A stretch of DNA of 64,000 bases. It comes from Pseudomonas sp. PDNC002. GTDB taxonomy: Bacteria; Pseudomonadota; Gammaproteobacteria; Pseudomonadales; Pseudomonadaceae. Below are positions 27,408 through 37,366 of the stretch, piece by piece. Below the pieces are notes generated by a model, which ran no database searches, was not told the DNA's origin, and worked only from the letters and a program-made list of their open reading frames with translations. Both the position numbers and the translations under genes were made by a program. Positions within the stretch are counted from its first letter, which is position 1, and each line of letters begins with the position of its first letter. Location: NCBI RefSeq assembly GCF_016919445.1, contig NZ_CP070356.1, positions 3,599,502 to 3,663,501 of the forward strand, in the 5' to 3' direction.

Positions 27408-28499
27408 CTAGCCGAACATCCGCGCCAGCGTGACCAGCTTGCGCAGCGTCAGGTCAGGGCTGTGGCGCAGGTTGTGCAGCAGGGCGCGCAAGCTGCGCAG
27501 GTTCATCGGCGGCTTGGTGAAGCTCTTGGGCATGCGCTGGCCCCACTGCGCCATGGCTTCGGGGCTGACCGCGTGCAGGCCGGTGGGACGTTCGGCGGTG
27601 AACAGGTCGCCGTCGCAGTAGTGCTCGTGCTTGTCGCCCCAAGGGTCCTGCCAGTAATCGAAGATCTGGCTGCCGAGAATGTGCCGGCCCATGCCCCAGG
27701 CATGCTTCCAGCCGCGCTCGCGCAGCACCCGTTGGCCCATGCCCACCGCATCGGCGTCCACCACCTCGTAGGCGCTGTGGCTGTAGGCGGCCATGAAGCC
27801 CTGGGCCAGTGCCAGGGTGTGGTGGTCGGCGGGCGTGGCGCCCAGGTCCAGGCGCAGGAAGGCCACCGCGGGGGAGCCGTCGGGCAGTACCTGGACGTCG
27901 CTGGGGATGAAGCCGAAGTGCTCGGTGTACCAGGCGCAGGTGGCCTGGTAGTCGGCGACTTCGAGGACCACGTGGCCGAGCTTGACGATCTCCGGCGGCG
28001 CCACCGGTGGGCGTTGGGTGGCGTTGATCCGCGGGCTCTGGTCGACCTGGTTGAGCGGCAACGCCGAGCGGTGCTCCAGCGCCTTGGTCGGCTGCTGGCC
28101 GAACACCGCTTCGACGACGAAGCCGGACGGGTCGCGCAGGCACACACGCTCACCACCGCCCGGTGTACCCAGCGACTCGATGGCCGAAGCGCCGGGCAGC
28201 CGGGCGACGCGTTGCAGGTCGGCACGAGAAGCAAGGGTGAGACCGAAACCAACGAAGCGCGCCTGCTCGGCCCGCTGTACCCGGTAGCAGTAGGGCGCCG
28301 TGCCGGTGCCGCGGAAGTACAGGCAGTCCGGTTCGCGTTGCGCCAGCAGCAAGCCGAAGTCGTCCAGGAAGCGCTGGGCTGTCTCCAGGTCGGGGCGTTC
28401 GAAGATCAGGTAGGCCAGCGCGCATGCCTTGACCGTCGGCTGCGGATGCCGTGCCGGCTGGGCAGTAGCCAGGGTGGCGGGGGAGTGCTGACGGCTCAT
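27408..28499 (-). CDS. Extradiol-type ring-cleavage dioxygenase (VOC superfamily)
   Basis: A 363-residue two-domain vicinal-oxygen-chelate protein of the catechol 2,3-dioxygenase/BphC type. The probable iron ligands sit in the C-terminal module: His in VKLGHVVLEVAD, His in AAYSHSAYEVVD, and Glu in WGDKHEHYCDGD. The N-terminal module (KACALAYLIFERPDLETAQ) is degenerate, as usual. It should meta-cleave a catechol-like intermediate made by the flavin monooxygenases. It is the first structural gene after the regulator on the minus strand, and AACAACAA overlaps its translation start region. Confidence 0.88.
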   Translation of the reverse strand: MSRQHSPATLATAQPARHPQPTVKACALAYLIFERPDLETAQRFLDDFGLLLAQREPDCLYFRGTGTAPYCYRVQRAEQARFVGFGLTLASRADLQRVARLPGASAIESLGTPGGGERVCLRDPSGFVVEAVFGQQPTKALEHRSALPLNQVDQSPRINATQRPPVAPPEIVKLGHVVLEVADYQATCAWYTEHFGFIPSDVQVLPDGSPAVAFLRLDLGATPADHHTLALAQGFMAAYSHSAYEVVDADAVGMGQRVLRERGWKHAWGMGRHILGSQIFDYWQDPWGDKHEHYCDGDLFTAERPTGLHAVSPEAMAQWGQRMPKSFTKPPMNLRSLRALLHNLRHSPDLTLRKLVTLARMFG

Positions 28500-28501
28500 G
28501 T

Positions 28502-28509
28502 TTGTTGTT
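28502..28509 (-). promoter_or_regulatory. Candidate Hfq/Crc motif before the dioxygenase
   Basis: The minus-strand sequence AACAACAA lies between the GGAG ribosome-binding site and the dioxygenase ATG, where Hfq/Crc binding would block initiation directly. Confidence 0.5.
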
Positions 28510-28579
28510 CTCCGTGGCTTTCGTCAGGCAAGGCTTCGCCCGCGCCCCTGGATCAGGGGCGTTGGCAGGATCGGTTGGA

Positions 28580-29194
28580 TCAGTCCAGCGTGGGCAGGGG
28601 CGGCAGCTCTCCGCTGGCCAGCCTCCGGGCTTCCTCGGCTTCGACGCCGAGTGCGCGCAGCGTCAGTTCGGCGGCGTCGCTACCGGCATCGCGCCAGGTC
28701 CGGTGGCCTTCGAGCACCAGGAACATCGAGCCGAGCACGGTACCGGCGATCATCGAGATGGCCGAGGGCAACTGCTCACCGCGGATGCTGTAGCGACCAC
28801 TGGCGACACCGCTGACCAGGTCGGCCATCGGCGGGCCGAACCACATGCCGCGCAGCGAGTCGTCGCTCATCGCGAAGCGATTGATGAAGGCGCCCCAATG
28901 AGGCTCCTCGAACGCCCGGCGGATGAAGAAGCGCATGCCGTTGGCCAGGCGCAGGGCGGGGTCGGCGTTGTCACCGAAACTCTTCACCACGCGCTCGTGC
29001 ATTTCCGAGGCGAGCTGCCCGGCGACGCGGTGGAACAGGTCGTCGATGGACTGCAGGTTGTTGTAGATGGTGCCCCGCGCCACGCCGGCCTCCTGGGCCA
29101 GGTCACTGATGTTCACCTGGTTGGCGCCTTTCTCGGCGAACAGGCGCAGGGCGGCCTGGTGGATGCGGCGTTGGACGGGGTTGAGGGTTTCCAT
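28580..29194 (-). CDS. TetR-family regulator of the catabolic island
   Basis: A 204-residue repressor-type protein. The N-terminal helix-turn-helix is VNISDLAQEAGVARGTIYNN; the C-terminal ligand domain is diverse. The ATG at 29194 has GGAG nine bases upstream; the longer frame to 29257 would run over the operator. It is divergent from the monooxygenase operon at 29456 and likely controls both directions through the two TTGAAC..GTTCAA palindromes. An aromatic substrate or pathway intermediate is the probable inducer. Confidence 0.9.
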   Translation of the reverse strand: METLNPVQRRIHQAALRLFAEKGANQVNISDLAQEAGVARGTIYNNLQSIDDLFHRVAGQLASEMHERVVKSFGDNADPALRLANGMRFFIRRAFEEPHWGAFINRFAMSDDSLRGMWFGPPMADLVSGVASGRYSIRGEQLPSAISMIAGTVLGSMFLVLEGHRTWRDAGSDAAELTLRALGVEAEEARRLASGELPPLPTLD

Positions 29195-29226
29195 GAACAG
29201 CGACTCCAGAATCAAGCTGAGATCGA

Positions 29227-29244
29227 TTGAACACGCGCGTTCAA
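29227..29244. promoter_or_regulatory. TetR operator palindrome 1
   Basis: TTGAACACGCGCGTTCAA is an 18-base inverted repeat (TTGAAC/GTTCAA arms, near-symmetric centre), 33 bases upstream of the TetR start. It shares its arms and spacing with the second palindrome at 29403-29422. Confidence 0.8.
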
Positions 29245-29402
29245 AATAAGTCAACAAGGTCTATTCCATCCCATTCGCCCGGCTTTTCCCGTGCCAGCGC
29301 CGGTATTCCAGTCCTTGCCTGCACCCTGCGCCAATTCACGAAGGCTCTAGATCGGGGGTTGCCCATGAGGTGATCGTTCCGGGTTGATCTCTGGTTGACG
29401 TA

Positions 29403-29422
29403 TTTGAACACGAGTGTTCAAA
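29403..29422. promoter_or_regulatory. TetR operator palindrome 2
   Basis: TTTGAACACGAGTGTTCAAA has perfect nine-base arms around a two-base centre. It lies 34 bases upstream of the first monooxygenase start, mirroring palindrome 1 on the regulator side. Confidence 0.82.
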
Positions 29423-29455
29423 ATGATTCGGCAATGTCTTGCCTTGGAGCGAGTG

Positions 29456-31081
29456 ATGGAAGAGTCCATAACAACGACAACAACCTGTGACGTGATCATT
29501 GTCGGCCTGGGCCCCACCGGGGCGGTGCTGGCTAATCTGCTGGGGCGCTACGGCTGGTCGGTGGTCGGCCTGGAGCGTGACGAAGACCTGTACTACGCAC
29601 CGCGGGCGGTGCATTTCGACGACGAGATCATGCGGATCTTCCAGTTCGCCGGACTGGCAGAAGAAATTGGCCGCACCAGTGAATCCTTCACGGACATGGA
29701 GATTCTCCAGCGGCCCGGCCGTAAACCGATCTCCCGTTCACGCATCGGCAGCCAGGACCGCCGCTACGGCCACCCCGGCGCCTGGTGGTTCCACCAGCCG
29801 ACCCTGGAGCGGCATTTCCACGACGGCCTCAAGCGCTATCCCAACCTCACGCCGGTGTATGGCTGCCGCGTCACCGGCCTGGAGCAGGACGCCGACCGCG
29901 TGCGCGCCACGGCGGTGATGCGCGATGGCAGCACCCGGACATTTGAAGGCCGTTACCTGATCGGTTGCGACGGCGGCAAGAGTTTCGTCCGCCGCGAAGC
30001 GGGGCTGCGCCTGGAGTCGGCGGATTTCGACGAGGCCTGGGTAGTGGTCGACACCAAGACCCGTTCCGGGCAGAAGGACGCCCAACTGCCGGCCAACCAT
30101 TCGCAGGTCTGCAACCCGGCCCAGCCGGTCACCTATGTGCCCATGGCCGGTCCGTACTACGAGTGGCAGTTCATGGTCACCGGCGGCAAGTCCGAACGCG
30201 AAGCCACTGACCCGGCACTGGTGCGCGAGCAGCTGCGCGACTTCGTCGACCTCGACACGATCGAGATCACCCGCATCGCCTACTACAAGTTCCACGGCCT
30301 GTGGGCCAGCGAATGGCGCAATGGCCGGGTCATCCTCGCCGGCGATTCGGCGCACCAGATGCCGCCGTTCCTCGGCCAGGGCATGTGTTCGGGCGTGCGC
30401 GACGCCCATAGCCTGTGCTGGCGGCTGGACCTGGTGCTGCGCGGCACGGCACAGCCGAAGCTGTTCGACGACTACGTGGCCGAGCGCTCGGCCCATGTGC
30501 GCGAGATCATCAACGGCGCCATGTTCCTCGGCAACATCATCCAGACCCGCCACCGGGGCGTGGCCTTCCTGCGCGACTGGCTGCTGTTCCGCATCGCCGG
30601 CCTGGTGCCGTTCGCCAATCGCGCCTTCACCGAGAAGGCTAATCGCAAGAAGCCGCTGGCTGCCGGTTTCTGTGGCTGGGGCCATCCGCTTTCCGGGCAC
30701 CTGGCCCTGCAACCGCACGTCAGCCAGGGCGAGGAGGGCGCGCGGGTCTTGCTGGATGAAGTGCTCGGCCATGGTTTTGCCGTGCTTGCCCGGCGCGGTT
30801 GCCTGGCCAACCACGGCGCGGTCCTTGAGCGCCTGGCACGGCTGGTCGACCTGCGCGTGGTGGAGTTCGACGAGGAGCCCTCCGGCGCCGTCGTCGGTGA
30901 TCCCACCGGAGCGCTGGCGGACTGGTTCGAGGACGGCGGCATGGACTTCGTGCTGATCCGCCCCGACCGCTATGTCTTCGATGCTGGCCGCGCCGCCGAA
31001 CTGGGCCGCGTTGCCGAGCGCTTCGTCGCCGGGCTCGCGCTGGCTCGCCAATCCATTGCCCTGCAAGGAGTGGCGGCATGA
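29456..31081 (+). CDS. FAD-dependent aromatic hydroxylase (MhpA-like)
   Basis: A 541-residue class A flavoprotein monooxygenase that would hydroxylate a phenolic substrate with NAD(P)H and O2. The FAD Rossmann motif is GLGPTG (17-22). The DG motif (YLIGCDGGKSFVRR) and the GD motif (RVILAGDSAHQMPPFLGQGM) follow, and there is a thioredoxin-like C-terminal domain as in MhpA/PheA. The ATG at 29456 has GGAG seven bases upstream. It is the first gene of the plus-strand operon, directly behind operator 2. The next monooxygenase overlaps by ATGA. Confidence 0.92.
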   Translation: MEESITTTTTCDVIIVGLGPTGAVLANLLGRYGWSVVGLERDEDLYYAPRAVHFDDEIMRIFQFAGLAEEIGRTSESFTDMEILQRPGRKPISRSRIGSQDRRYGHPGAWWFHQPTLERHFHDGLKRYPNLTPVYGCRVTGLEQDADRVRATAVMRDGSTRTFEGRYLIGCDGGKSFVRREAGLRLESADFDEAWVVVDTKTRSGQKDAQLPANHSQVCNPAQPVTYVPMAGPYYEWQFMVTGGKSEREATDPALVREQLRDFVDLDTIEITRIAYYKFHGLWASEWRNGRVILAGDSAHQMPPFLGQGMCSGVRDAHSLCWRLDLVLRGTAQPKLFDDYVAERSAHVREIINGAMFLGNIIQTRHRGVAFLRDWLLFRIAGLVPFANRAFTEKANRKKPLAAGFCGWGHPLSGHLALQPHVSQGEEGARVLLDEVLGHGFAVLARRGCLANHGAVLERLARLVDLRVVEFDEEPSGAVVGDPTGALADWFEDGGMDFVLIRPDRYVFDAGRAAELGRVAERFVAGLALARQSIALQGVAA

Positions 31082-32724
31082 TCGATATCCCCGTACTGAT
31101 CAGCGGCGCCGGCCCGGTCGGCCTGACCCTGGCATTGACGCTCAGCCGCCTGGGTGTGCGCTCGGTGTTGCTGAACGACCGCAAGGAGACCACCCGCCAT
31201 CCCAAGCTGGACGTGGTGAACTGCCGCTCGATGGAAATCTTCCGCCAGCTGGGTCTTGCCGAGCGTATCCGCGCGGCAGGCAATCCGCTGACAGCCAACC
31301 AGTATTCGGCCATGGCGGCCTCGGCCAGCGGGCCTTTCTATGCGCTCATGGCTGACCGCCACCTGATCTACCAGCCGGTGCAGCAGGCCGCGGAAATCAT
31401 CCGCGCCTGCCGCGATGGCAGCCTGCCGCTGGAGTCGATGCAGCGCATTGCGCAAATGCACCTCGAACCGGTGCTGATGGCCGAAGTCGAGGCCGATCCC
31501 AACATCGAATTGCGCATGGGCTGGCGGCTCTACGGTTTCGAGCAGGGCTCCACCGGCGTGGTGGCGATGGCCCATGACGTGGACAGTGGCGAGGCACAGC
31601 AGTTCTTCGCCCAGTACCTGATCGGCTGCGATGGCCCCAACAGCCGCGTGCGCAACTTCCTCAACATCGACTACGACGGCACCCGCGACCTGGTCGGCGA
31701 ACTGTTCATCATCCACCTGCGTTCGGATGAGATCGCCGGCCTGTTCCCCAACCACCAGCCGTACTGGCACACCTGGCTGACCCGTCCGGGCTTCGCCGGG
31801 CTGCTGGTTTCGCCCGATGCCAGCCGCAACGACTACGTCCTGCACCGGCCCTTCGCACCGCGTCCGGGCGAATCGCTGGAGAGCGTGATCGACGCCGCGC
31901 TGGGGGTGAAGCTCAACTACGAGATCGTCCAGTCCGGACCGTGGCGCCCGCAATTCCTGGTGGCTCGCTCGTTCGGCCGGCAGCGGGTGTTCATTGCCGG
32001 CGACGCCACGCACCAGTTCATGCCCACCGGTGGCCTGGGCATGAACACCGGCGTGGCCGAGGCGCACAACCTGGCCTGGAAGCTGGCCGCCTGCCTGGCC
32101 GGCTGGGGCGGTCCGAAGTTGCTGGAAAGCTATGAAGCCGAACGCCTGCCCATCGCCCGGCGCAACCGTGACCACGTGAAGAAGTGCGCCGCGGCCACCT
32201 TCGAGTCGCAGATGCAGAGCAGTGACACGCTGCTTGCCGATGGGCCGGCGGGCGAAGCGGCACGGCGGGCCATGGGTGATGAGTTCGAGCGCAAGGTGTC
32301 GCGGCTGTACGAGTCCCTCGGCATCGAGATCGGCTATCGCTACCACGGCTCGCCGGTGATCGAGGCGGACCACGCCAGCGAGCCGGCCTACGAAGAGATT
32401 CGCTACACGCCGACCACCTGGTCCGGCGCACGTCTGCCCAGCGCCTTCCGTGACGATGGCACGGCGGTGTTCGACCAGTTGCCGCTGGATCGCTTCACCC
32501 TGCTTGCCCTCAACGCTGACGCCGCTGAGTACGAGCCCTTGCTGGCGGCCGCCGAAGAGTGCCGGGTACCGCTGGCGGTGTTGCCGCTGCACGAGCGCCA
32601 CCTGGTCGACCTGTACGAGCGCCGCTTCGTGCTGGTCCGTCCGGACCAGCACGTCTGCTGGCGTGGCGACAGCCTGCCGGTGGATTGCCATTCGTTGTTC
32701 AACCGCCTGCGTGGAGCCCGCTGA
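31078..32724 (+). CDS. FAD-dependent monooxygenase, second copy type
   Basis: A 548-residue class A flavin monooxygenase coupled to the preceding one (ATGA overlap). The FAD motif is GAGPVG (10-15), the DG motif YLIGCDGPNSRVRNFL, and the GD motif RVFIAGDATHQFMPTGGLGMNTG. The TGGLGMNTG form and the long C-terminal domain resemble the PgaE/TetX-like and 2,4-dichlorophenol or resorcinol hydroxylase group more than MhpA. Two different hydroxylases in one operon suggest two successive hydroxylations, or paired substrates. Confidence 0.92.
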   Translation: MIDIPVLISGAGPVGLTLALTLSRLGVRSVLLNDRKETTRHPKLDVVNCRSMEIFRQLGLAERIRAAGNPLTANQYSAMAASASGPFYALMADRHLIYQPVQQAAEIIRACRDGSLPLESMQRIAQMHLEPVLMAEVEADPNIELRMGWRLYGFEQGSTGVVAMAHDVDSGEAQQFFAQYLIGCDGPNSRVRNFLNIDYDGTRDLVGELFIIHLRSDEIAGLFPNHQPYWHTWLTRPGFAGLLVSPDASRNDYVLHRPFAPRPGESLESVIDAALGVKLNYEIVQSGPWRPQFLVARSFGRQRVFIAGDATHQFMPTGGLGMNTGVAEAHNLAWKLAACLAGWGGPKLLESYEAERLPIARRNRDHVKKCAAATFESQMQSSDTLLADGPAGEAARRAMGDEFERKVSRLYESLGIEIGYRYHGSPVIEADHASEPAYEEIRYTPTTWSGARLPSAFRDDGTAVFDQLPLDRFTLLALNADAAEYEPLLAAAEECRVPLAVLPLHERHLVDLYERRFVLVRPDQHVCWRGDSLPVDCHSLFNRLRGAR

Positions 32725-32725
32725 C

Positions 32726-33106
32726 ATGAGCGCCTTCTTCGACTCCCTGAAACTGCGCCTGCTGTTGCTGGCCTCCGTCCCGCTGCTGCGCCGCGCCGAA
32801 CGCCGCTCCGCGCGCTTCAAGGAACTGTTGCACGAGGAATCCTTTGTGTTGCAGGTGCGCACCGCCGACGGCGTTGGCGGTTACTACCAACTGCGCGGCG
32901 GCGTGCTCAGCCTGCATCGCGGCGTGCACCGCCGGCCCGATTTCACCCAGCAGTGGCAGCGCAGCGCCGATGCCCTGCGGGTCATGCTCAGCCGCGATGA
33001 AACCGACATGCTGCGCGCCGTCGAGGCGGGCGAGTGTCGGCTACAGGGCCGCTTCGCGGTCGCCCTGTGGTTCAACGAAGCCATGAAGATCGCGCGGGCC
33101 GCCTAG
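32726..33106 (+). CDS. Small SCP2-like protein
   Basis: A 126-residue protein starting MSAFFDSLKLRLLLLASVPL, two bases after the monooxygenase stop, with GGAG upstream. After a hydrophobic or amphipathic N-terminal helix comes a segment with the sterol-carrier-protein-2 pattern: VRTADGVGGYYQLRGGVLSLHRG, then DFTQQWQRSADALRVML, then ECRLQGRFAVALWFNEAMK. SCP2-like folds bind hydrophobic ligands. The assignment is by pattern only. It may hold a poorly soluble intermediate near the membrane for the hydroxylases. Confidence 0.7.
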   Translation: MSAFFDSLKLRLLLLASVPLLRRAERRSARFKELLHEESFVLQVRTADGVGGYYQLRGGVLSLHRGVHRRPDFTQQWQRSADALRVMLSRDETDMLRAVEAGECRLQGRFAVALWFNEAMKIARAA

Positions 33107-33132
33107 GCCCGCTTCCGGATCACGACAAGGAC

Positions 33133-33140
33133 AACAACAA
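33133..33140 (+). promoter_or_regulatory. Candidate Hfq/Crc motif at the first amidohydrolase start
   Basis: AACAACAA ends on the A of the amidohydrolase ATG, within the GGACAACAACAATG leader, so Hfq/Crc binding would cover the start codon. Confidence 0.5.
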
Positions 33141-34213
33141 TGACGATCCAACAAGGTCGAATCGACGTACACCACCACATCATTCCGCCGGCCTTCGTCG
33201 AGACCATGGCGAAGAAGGGACTCGACATGGTCGCCGGTGCTCCGCTGCCGAAATGGACGCCGCAGAAATCCATCGAGGTGATGGACCTCAACGGCATCCA
33301 GACCGCCATCACCTCGCTGTCGGCGCCCGGCGTGCACTTCGGTGGCGGGGTCGAGCAGGCGCGCGAGCTGGCCATGCGCTGCAATGATTTCGCCGCGCAG
33401 ATGCGCAGTGATCATCCCGGCCGCTTCGGCAACTTCGCCGTGTTGCCCACGCCGTTCACCGAGGCTGCCTGCCGCGAAGCGATTCGCGCGCTGGACGAAC
33501 TCAAGGCCGAAGGCATCGTCCTGCTGGGCAGCACCGACGGTGTGTTCCTCGGCGATGCGCGGTTCGACGAACTGATGGCAGAACTGGATCGCCGGGCGGC
33601 CATCGTCTTCGTCCACCCGAACATGCACGAGACCAGCGAGCAACTGGGCATGGTCGCGCCGGGTTTCCTCATCGAGTTCCTCTGCGACACCACCCGCGCG
33701 GCGGTCAACCTGATCCTCACCGGCACGCTGGAGAAGTACCCGCGCATCCGCTGGATCCTCGCCCACGGCGGCGGCTTCCTGCCCTACGTGGCCTGGCGCG
33801 TGTCGCTGGCCAATGCCTTGCCGCAGTTCCAGGACAAGGCGCCACAAGGCGTGATGACTTACCTCAAGCGCTTCTACTACGACACCGCGCTGTCGCCCTC
33901 GCGTTACTCCATGGCGGCGCTGAAGGAGCTGGTGGCGCCCTCGCAGATTCTCTTCGGCAGCGACTTCCCCTTCGCCCCGGCGCCGGTTACCACCCTGACG
34001 TGCCAGACCCTGGAGGAGAACCCGTTGTGGTCGGACGAGCAGCGCTACGGCATCAATCGCGGCCATGCGCTGAGCCTGTTCCCGCAGTACCGCGAGGCGC
34101 AGGAGCAGGTGGCCGCGGCGCCGATCTTCAGTGGCGAATCCTTCGGCAGCCGGGTGAAACGCAGCCTGACCCGGCCGCTGGGTGCCTATGTCGAACGCGT
34201 GCGCAGCCGCTGA
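33140..34213 (+). CDS. ACMSD-like amidohydrolase/decarboxylase (cytoplasmic copy)
   Basis: A 357-residue metal-dependent amidohydrolase of the ACMSD family (6-methylsalicylate, gamma-resorcylate or aminocarboxymuconate semialdehyde decarboxylases and C-C hydrolases). Metal ligands: the HHH of RIDVHHHIIPP (11-13), VFVHPN, ILAHGGGFLPY and the Asp of LFGSDFPF. There is no signal peptide. It would remove a carboxyl group or cleave a ring-fission product. A close tandem paralogue follows after 15 bases. Confidence 0.9.
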   Translation: MTIQQGRIDVHHHIIPPAFVETMAKKGLDMVAGAPLPKWTPQKSIEVMDLNGIQTAITSLSAPGVHFGGGVEQARELAMRCNDFAAQMRSDHPGRFGNFAVLPTPFTEAACREAIRALDELKAEGIVLLGSTDGVFLGDARFDELMAELDRRAAIVFVHPNMHETSEQLGMVAPGFLIEFLCDTTRAAVNLILTGTLEKYPRIRWILAHGGGFLPYVAWRVSLANALPQFQDKAPQGVMTYLKRFYYDTALSPSRYSMAALKELVAPSQILFGSDFPFAPAPVTTLTCQTLEENPLWSDEQRYGINRGHALSLFPQYREAQEQVAAAPIFSGESFGSRVKRSLTRPLGAYVERVRSR

Positions 34214-34228
34214 TCCGGGGAGAAAAAC

Positions 34229-35422
34229 ATGAAACGCCGAGAATTCGTGATTGGCGCCGGCGTGCTCGCCAGCGCCTCGCTGCTGGCCGGTGAGCTGCCA
34301 GCCCTGCCGCCGGCAGGTGATCCGTCCGACGCCGCCGCTCCTGGGTCGCAGGAGTCGCCGCCGAGGCCCGGTCGCATCGACGTGCATCACCACATCCTGC
34401 CGCCGTTCTACGCCGAGGCGTTGCGCCGCCAAGGGCTGGACCGGGCGGCGGGCGTGCCCCTGCCGGAGTGGTCGGCGCAACGCTCACTGGAACTGCTCGA
34501 TGCGCAAGGCCTGCAGACCGCGATCACGTCCGTATCCTCCCCGGGCGTCTGGTTCGGCAATGAACGCGCTGCCGCCGAACTGGCCCGTCGCTGCAACGAG
34601 TTCGCGGCGGAGCTGGGGCAGCGGCATGCCGGGCGCTTCGGCAGCTTCGCCTGTGTGCCGCTGCCGGCCACCGGTGCCGCTTGCGCAGAGGCGATCCACG
34701 CACTGGATGTGCTCAAGGCGGATGGCGTCGTGCTGCTGGCCAGCAATGACGGCGTGTTCCTCGGCGATCCGCGTTTCGACGAATTGATGGCCGAGCTGGA
34801 CCGACGCGGGGCGACGGTTTTCCTCCACCCGAACCTGCATCCGAGCAGCCAGGCGCTGGGCCTGACGGCACCGGGCTTTCTGCTGGAGTTCGTCTGCGAC
34901 ACCACGCGGGCGGCGGTGAACCTGATCCTCAGCGGCACGCTGGAACGCTATCCGCGCATCCGCTGGATCCTCGCCCACGCTGGCGGCTTCCTGCCGTACG
35001 CGGCGTGGCGGGTGTCGTTGGCCAACGCGCTGCCGCAATTCCAGGAGCAGGCGCCGATGGGGGTGATGAACTACCTGCAGCGCTTCTACTTCGATACCGC
35101 GCTGGCACCGGCGGCGCCATCGATGGCCGTGCTGCGGGAGTTGGTTGGCCCTTCCCAGGTGCTGTTCGGCAGTGACTTCCCATTCGCGCCGCAACCGCTG
35201 GTGGTCGAGCAGATGGACACGCTCGCTGGCGGCGACGTGTGGAGCGCGCCGGAGCTGGTGGGCATTGGCCGGGGACATGCCCTGAGCCTGTTCCCGCGCT
35301 TCGCCCAGGCGGGCGAGACGGTGGCTGCCGCGCCGTCGAATGAACCCGAATCAACCTTGCACTGGATGGGACGCAGCGCCGGCAAGCCACTCGCCGCCCT
35401 GGCCCAGCATCTGAAGGACTGA
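34229..35422 (+). CDS. ACMSD-like amidohydrolase with Tat signal
   Basis: A 397-residue paralogue of the preceding gene, sharing most of its core (FLLEFVCDTTRAAVNLIL, YPRIRWILAHAGGFLPY, VLFGSDFPFAP). The metal triad HHH is kept in RIDVHHHILPP. It differs by an N-terminal MKRREFVIGAGVLASASLL, a twin-arginine signal followed by a Pro/Ala-rich linker, so the enzyme should be exported folded to the periplasm. Shine-Dalgarno GGGGAG. The pair probably arose by local duplication and then split between compartments. Confidence 0.9.
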   Translation: MKRREFVIGAGVLASASLLAGELPALPPAGDPSDAAAPGSQESPPRPGRIDVHHHILPPFYAEALRRQGLDRAAGVPLPEWSAQRSLELLDAQGLQTAITSVSSPGVWFGNERAAAELARRCNEFAAELGQRHAGRFGSFACVPLPATGAACAEAIHALDVLKADGVVLLASNDGVFLGDPRFDELMAELDRRGATVFLHPNLHPSSQALGLTAPGFLLEFVCDTTRAAVNLILSGTLERYPRIRWILAHAGGFLPYAAWRVSLANALPQFQEQAPMGVMNYLQRFYFDTALAPAAPSMAVLRELVGPSQVLFGSDFPFAPQPLVVEQMDTLAGGDVWSAPELVGIGRGHALSLFPRFAQAGETVAAAPSNEPESTLHWMGRSAGKPLAALAQHLKD

Positions 35423-35426
35423 CGCC

Positions 35427-36656
<1,230 letters not shown>

Positions 36657-36660
36657 GGGT

Positions 36661-37302
36661 TCAGCCGTCCTGCGGCAAGGGCAGGGCGGTAATCTTCCTG
36701 GCTTTGGCCGGAGTCGCGCCCAGTGCGCGCAGGACCATTTCCGTGAGCAGGACGTCCTGCCCGGCCGGCGCGCGGCCCTCCAGGGTCGCGCGAATCGCGC
36801 CGGTGGCGCAGGCGACCACCAGGTCCAGGGCGAGGCCTTCGTCCGCGTAGTTCAGGACACCTTCGGCCAGCCCGTCGCGCAGGTCGTTGCGCACATGGTC
36901 GGCCAGGCGGGAGTGCACCGCCTGGTCAAAATGGATCACCCGCAGCAGGGCGCTGGCCCACTGCGGGTCGGTCTGTGCGCGCAGCACGAACATGCGCACG
37001 CCGATGGCCAGCCGCGTCGCACCGCTGCGAACCCCTTCGCTGAGCACCGAGATGGCCTCTGAAAACTCGCTGGCCAAGGCGATGCCGACGGCTTCGGCCA
37101 GCTCGTCACGGGTGCGGAAGTAGTTGTAGATGGTGCCGGTGGAAACGTCCGCTTCCGCTGCGAGGTCCTGCAATGCCGTCGCCGCCACGTCCTGCCGGGC
37201 GAACACGCGCAGGGCGGCATCCAGCAGACCCTGGCGGGTGCGCGCGCGTTTCTTGTGGCCGCGGGTCAGCGGGGCGGCGGTGTCGTCGAGGGGGTCGGTC
37301 AT
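36661..37302 (-). CDS. TetR-family regulator
   Basis: A 213-residue regulator with the helix-turn-helix TALQDLAAEADVSTGTIYNYF after a basic N-terminus (RGHKKRARTRQGLLDAAL). It lies 64 bases downstream of the third monooxygenase on the same strand, so the two are probably co-transcribed or the regulator controls that gene. The likely operator is the TGACGAA/TTCGTCA repeat upstream of the monooxygenase. It is convergent with the OYE gene. Confidence 0.9.
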   Translation of the reverse strand: MTDPLDDTAAPLTRGHKKRARTRQGLLDAALRVFARQDVAATALQDLAAEADVSTGTIYNYFRTRDELAEAVGIALASEFSEAISVLSEGVRSGATRLAIGVRMFVLRAQTDPQWASALLRVIHFDQAVHSRLADHVRNDLRDGLAEGVLNYADEGLALDLVVACATGAIRATLEGRAPAGQDVLLTEMVLRALGATPAKARKITALPLPQDG

Positions 37303-37366
37303 GGCGCGTATCTGGCTGCGGGGCTGCCGCGATGATACGGGAAGCCTTGGGCCGACCGGTACCTGC

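Noticed and set aside
28580-29257. Starting the first TetR gene at 29257
   Set aside because: That start would place codons over the operator palindrome. The ATG at 29194 has GGAG nine bases upstream and begins the usual TetR domain.
30970-32862. Prophage, insertion sequence or integrase genes near the catabolic island
   Set aside because: No transposase, integrase, tRNA end or direct-repeat boundary was seen around 20-46 kb, so transfer of the island is not supported from this sequence alone.
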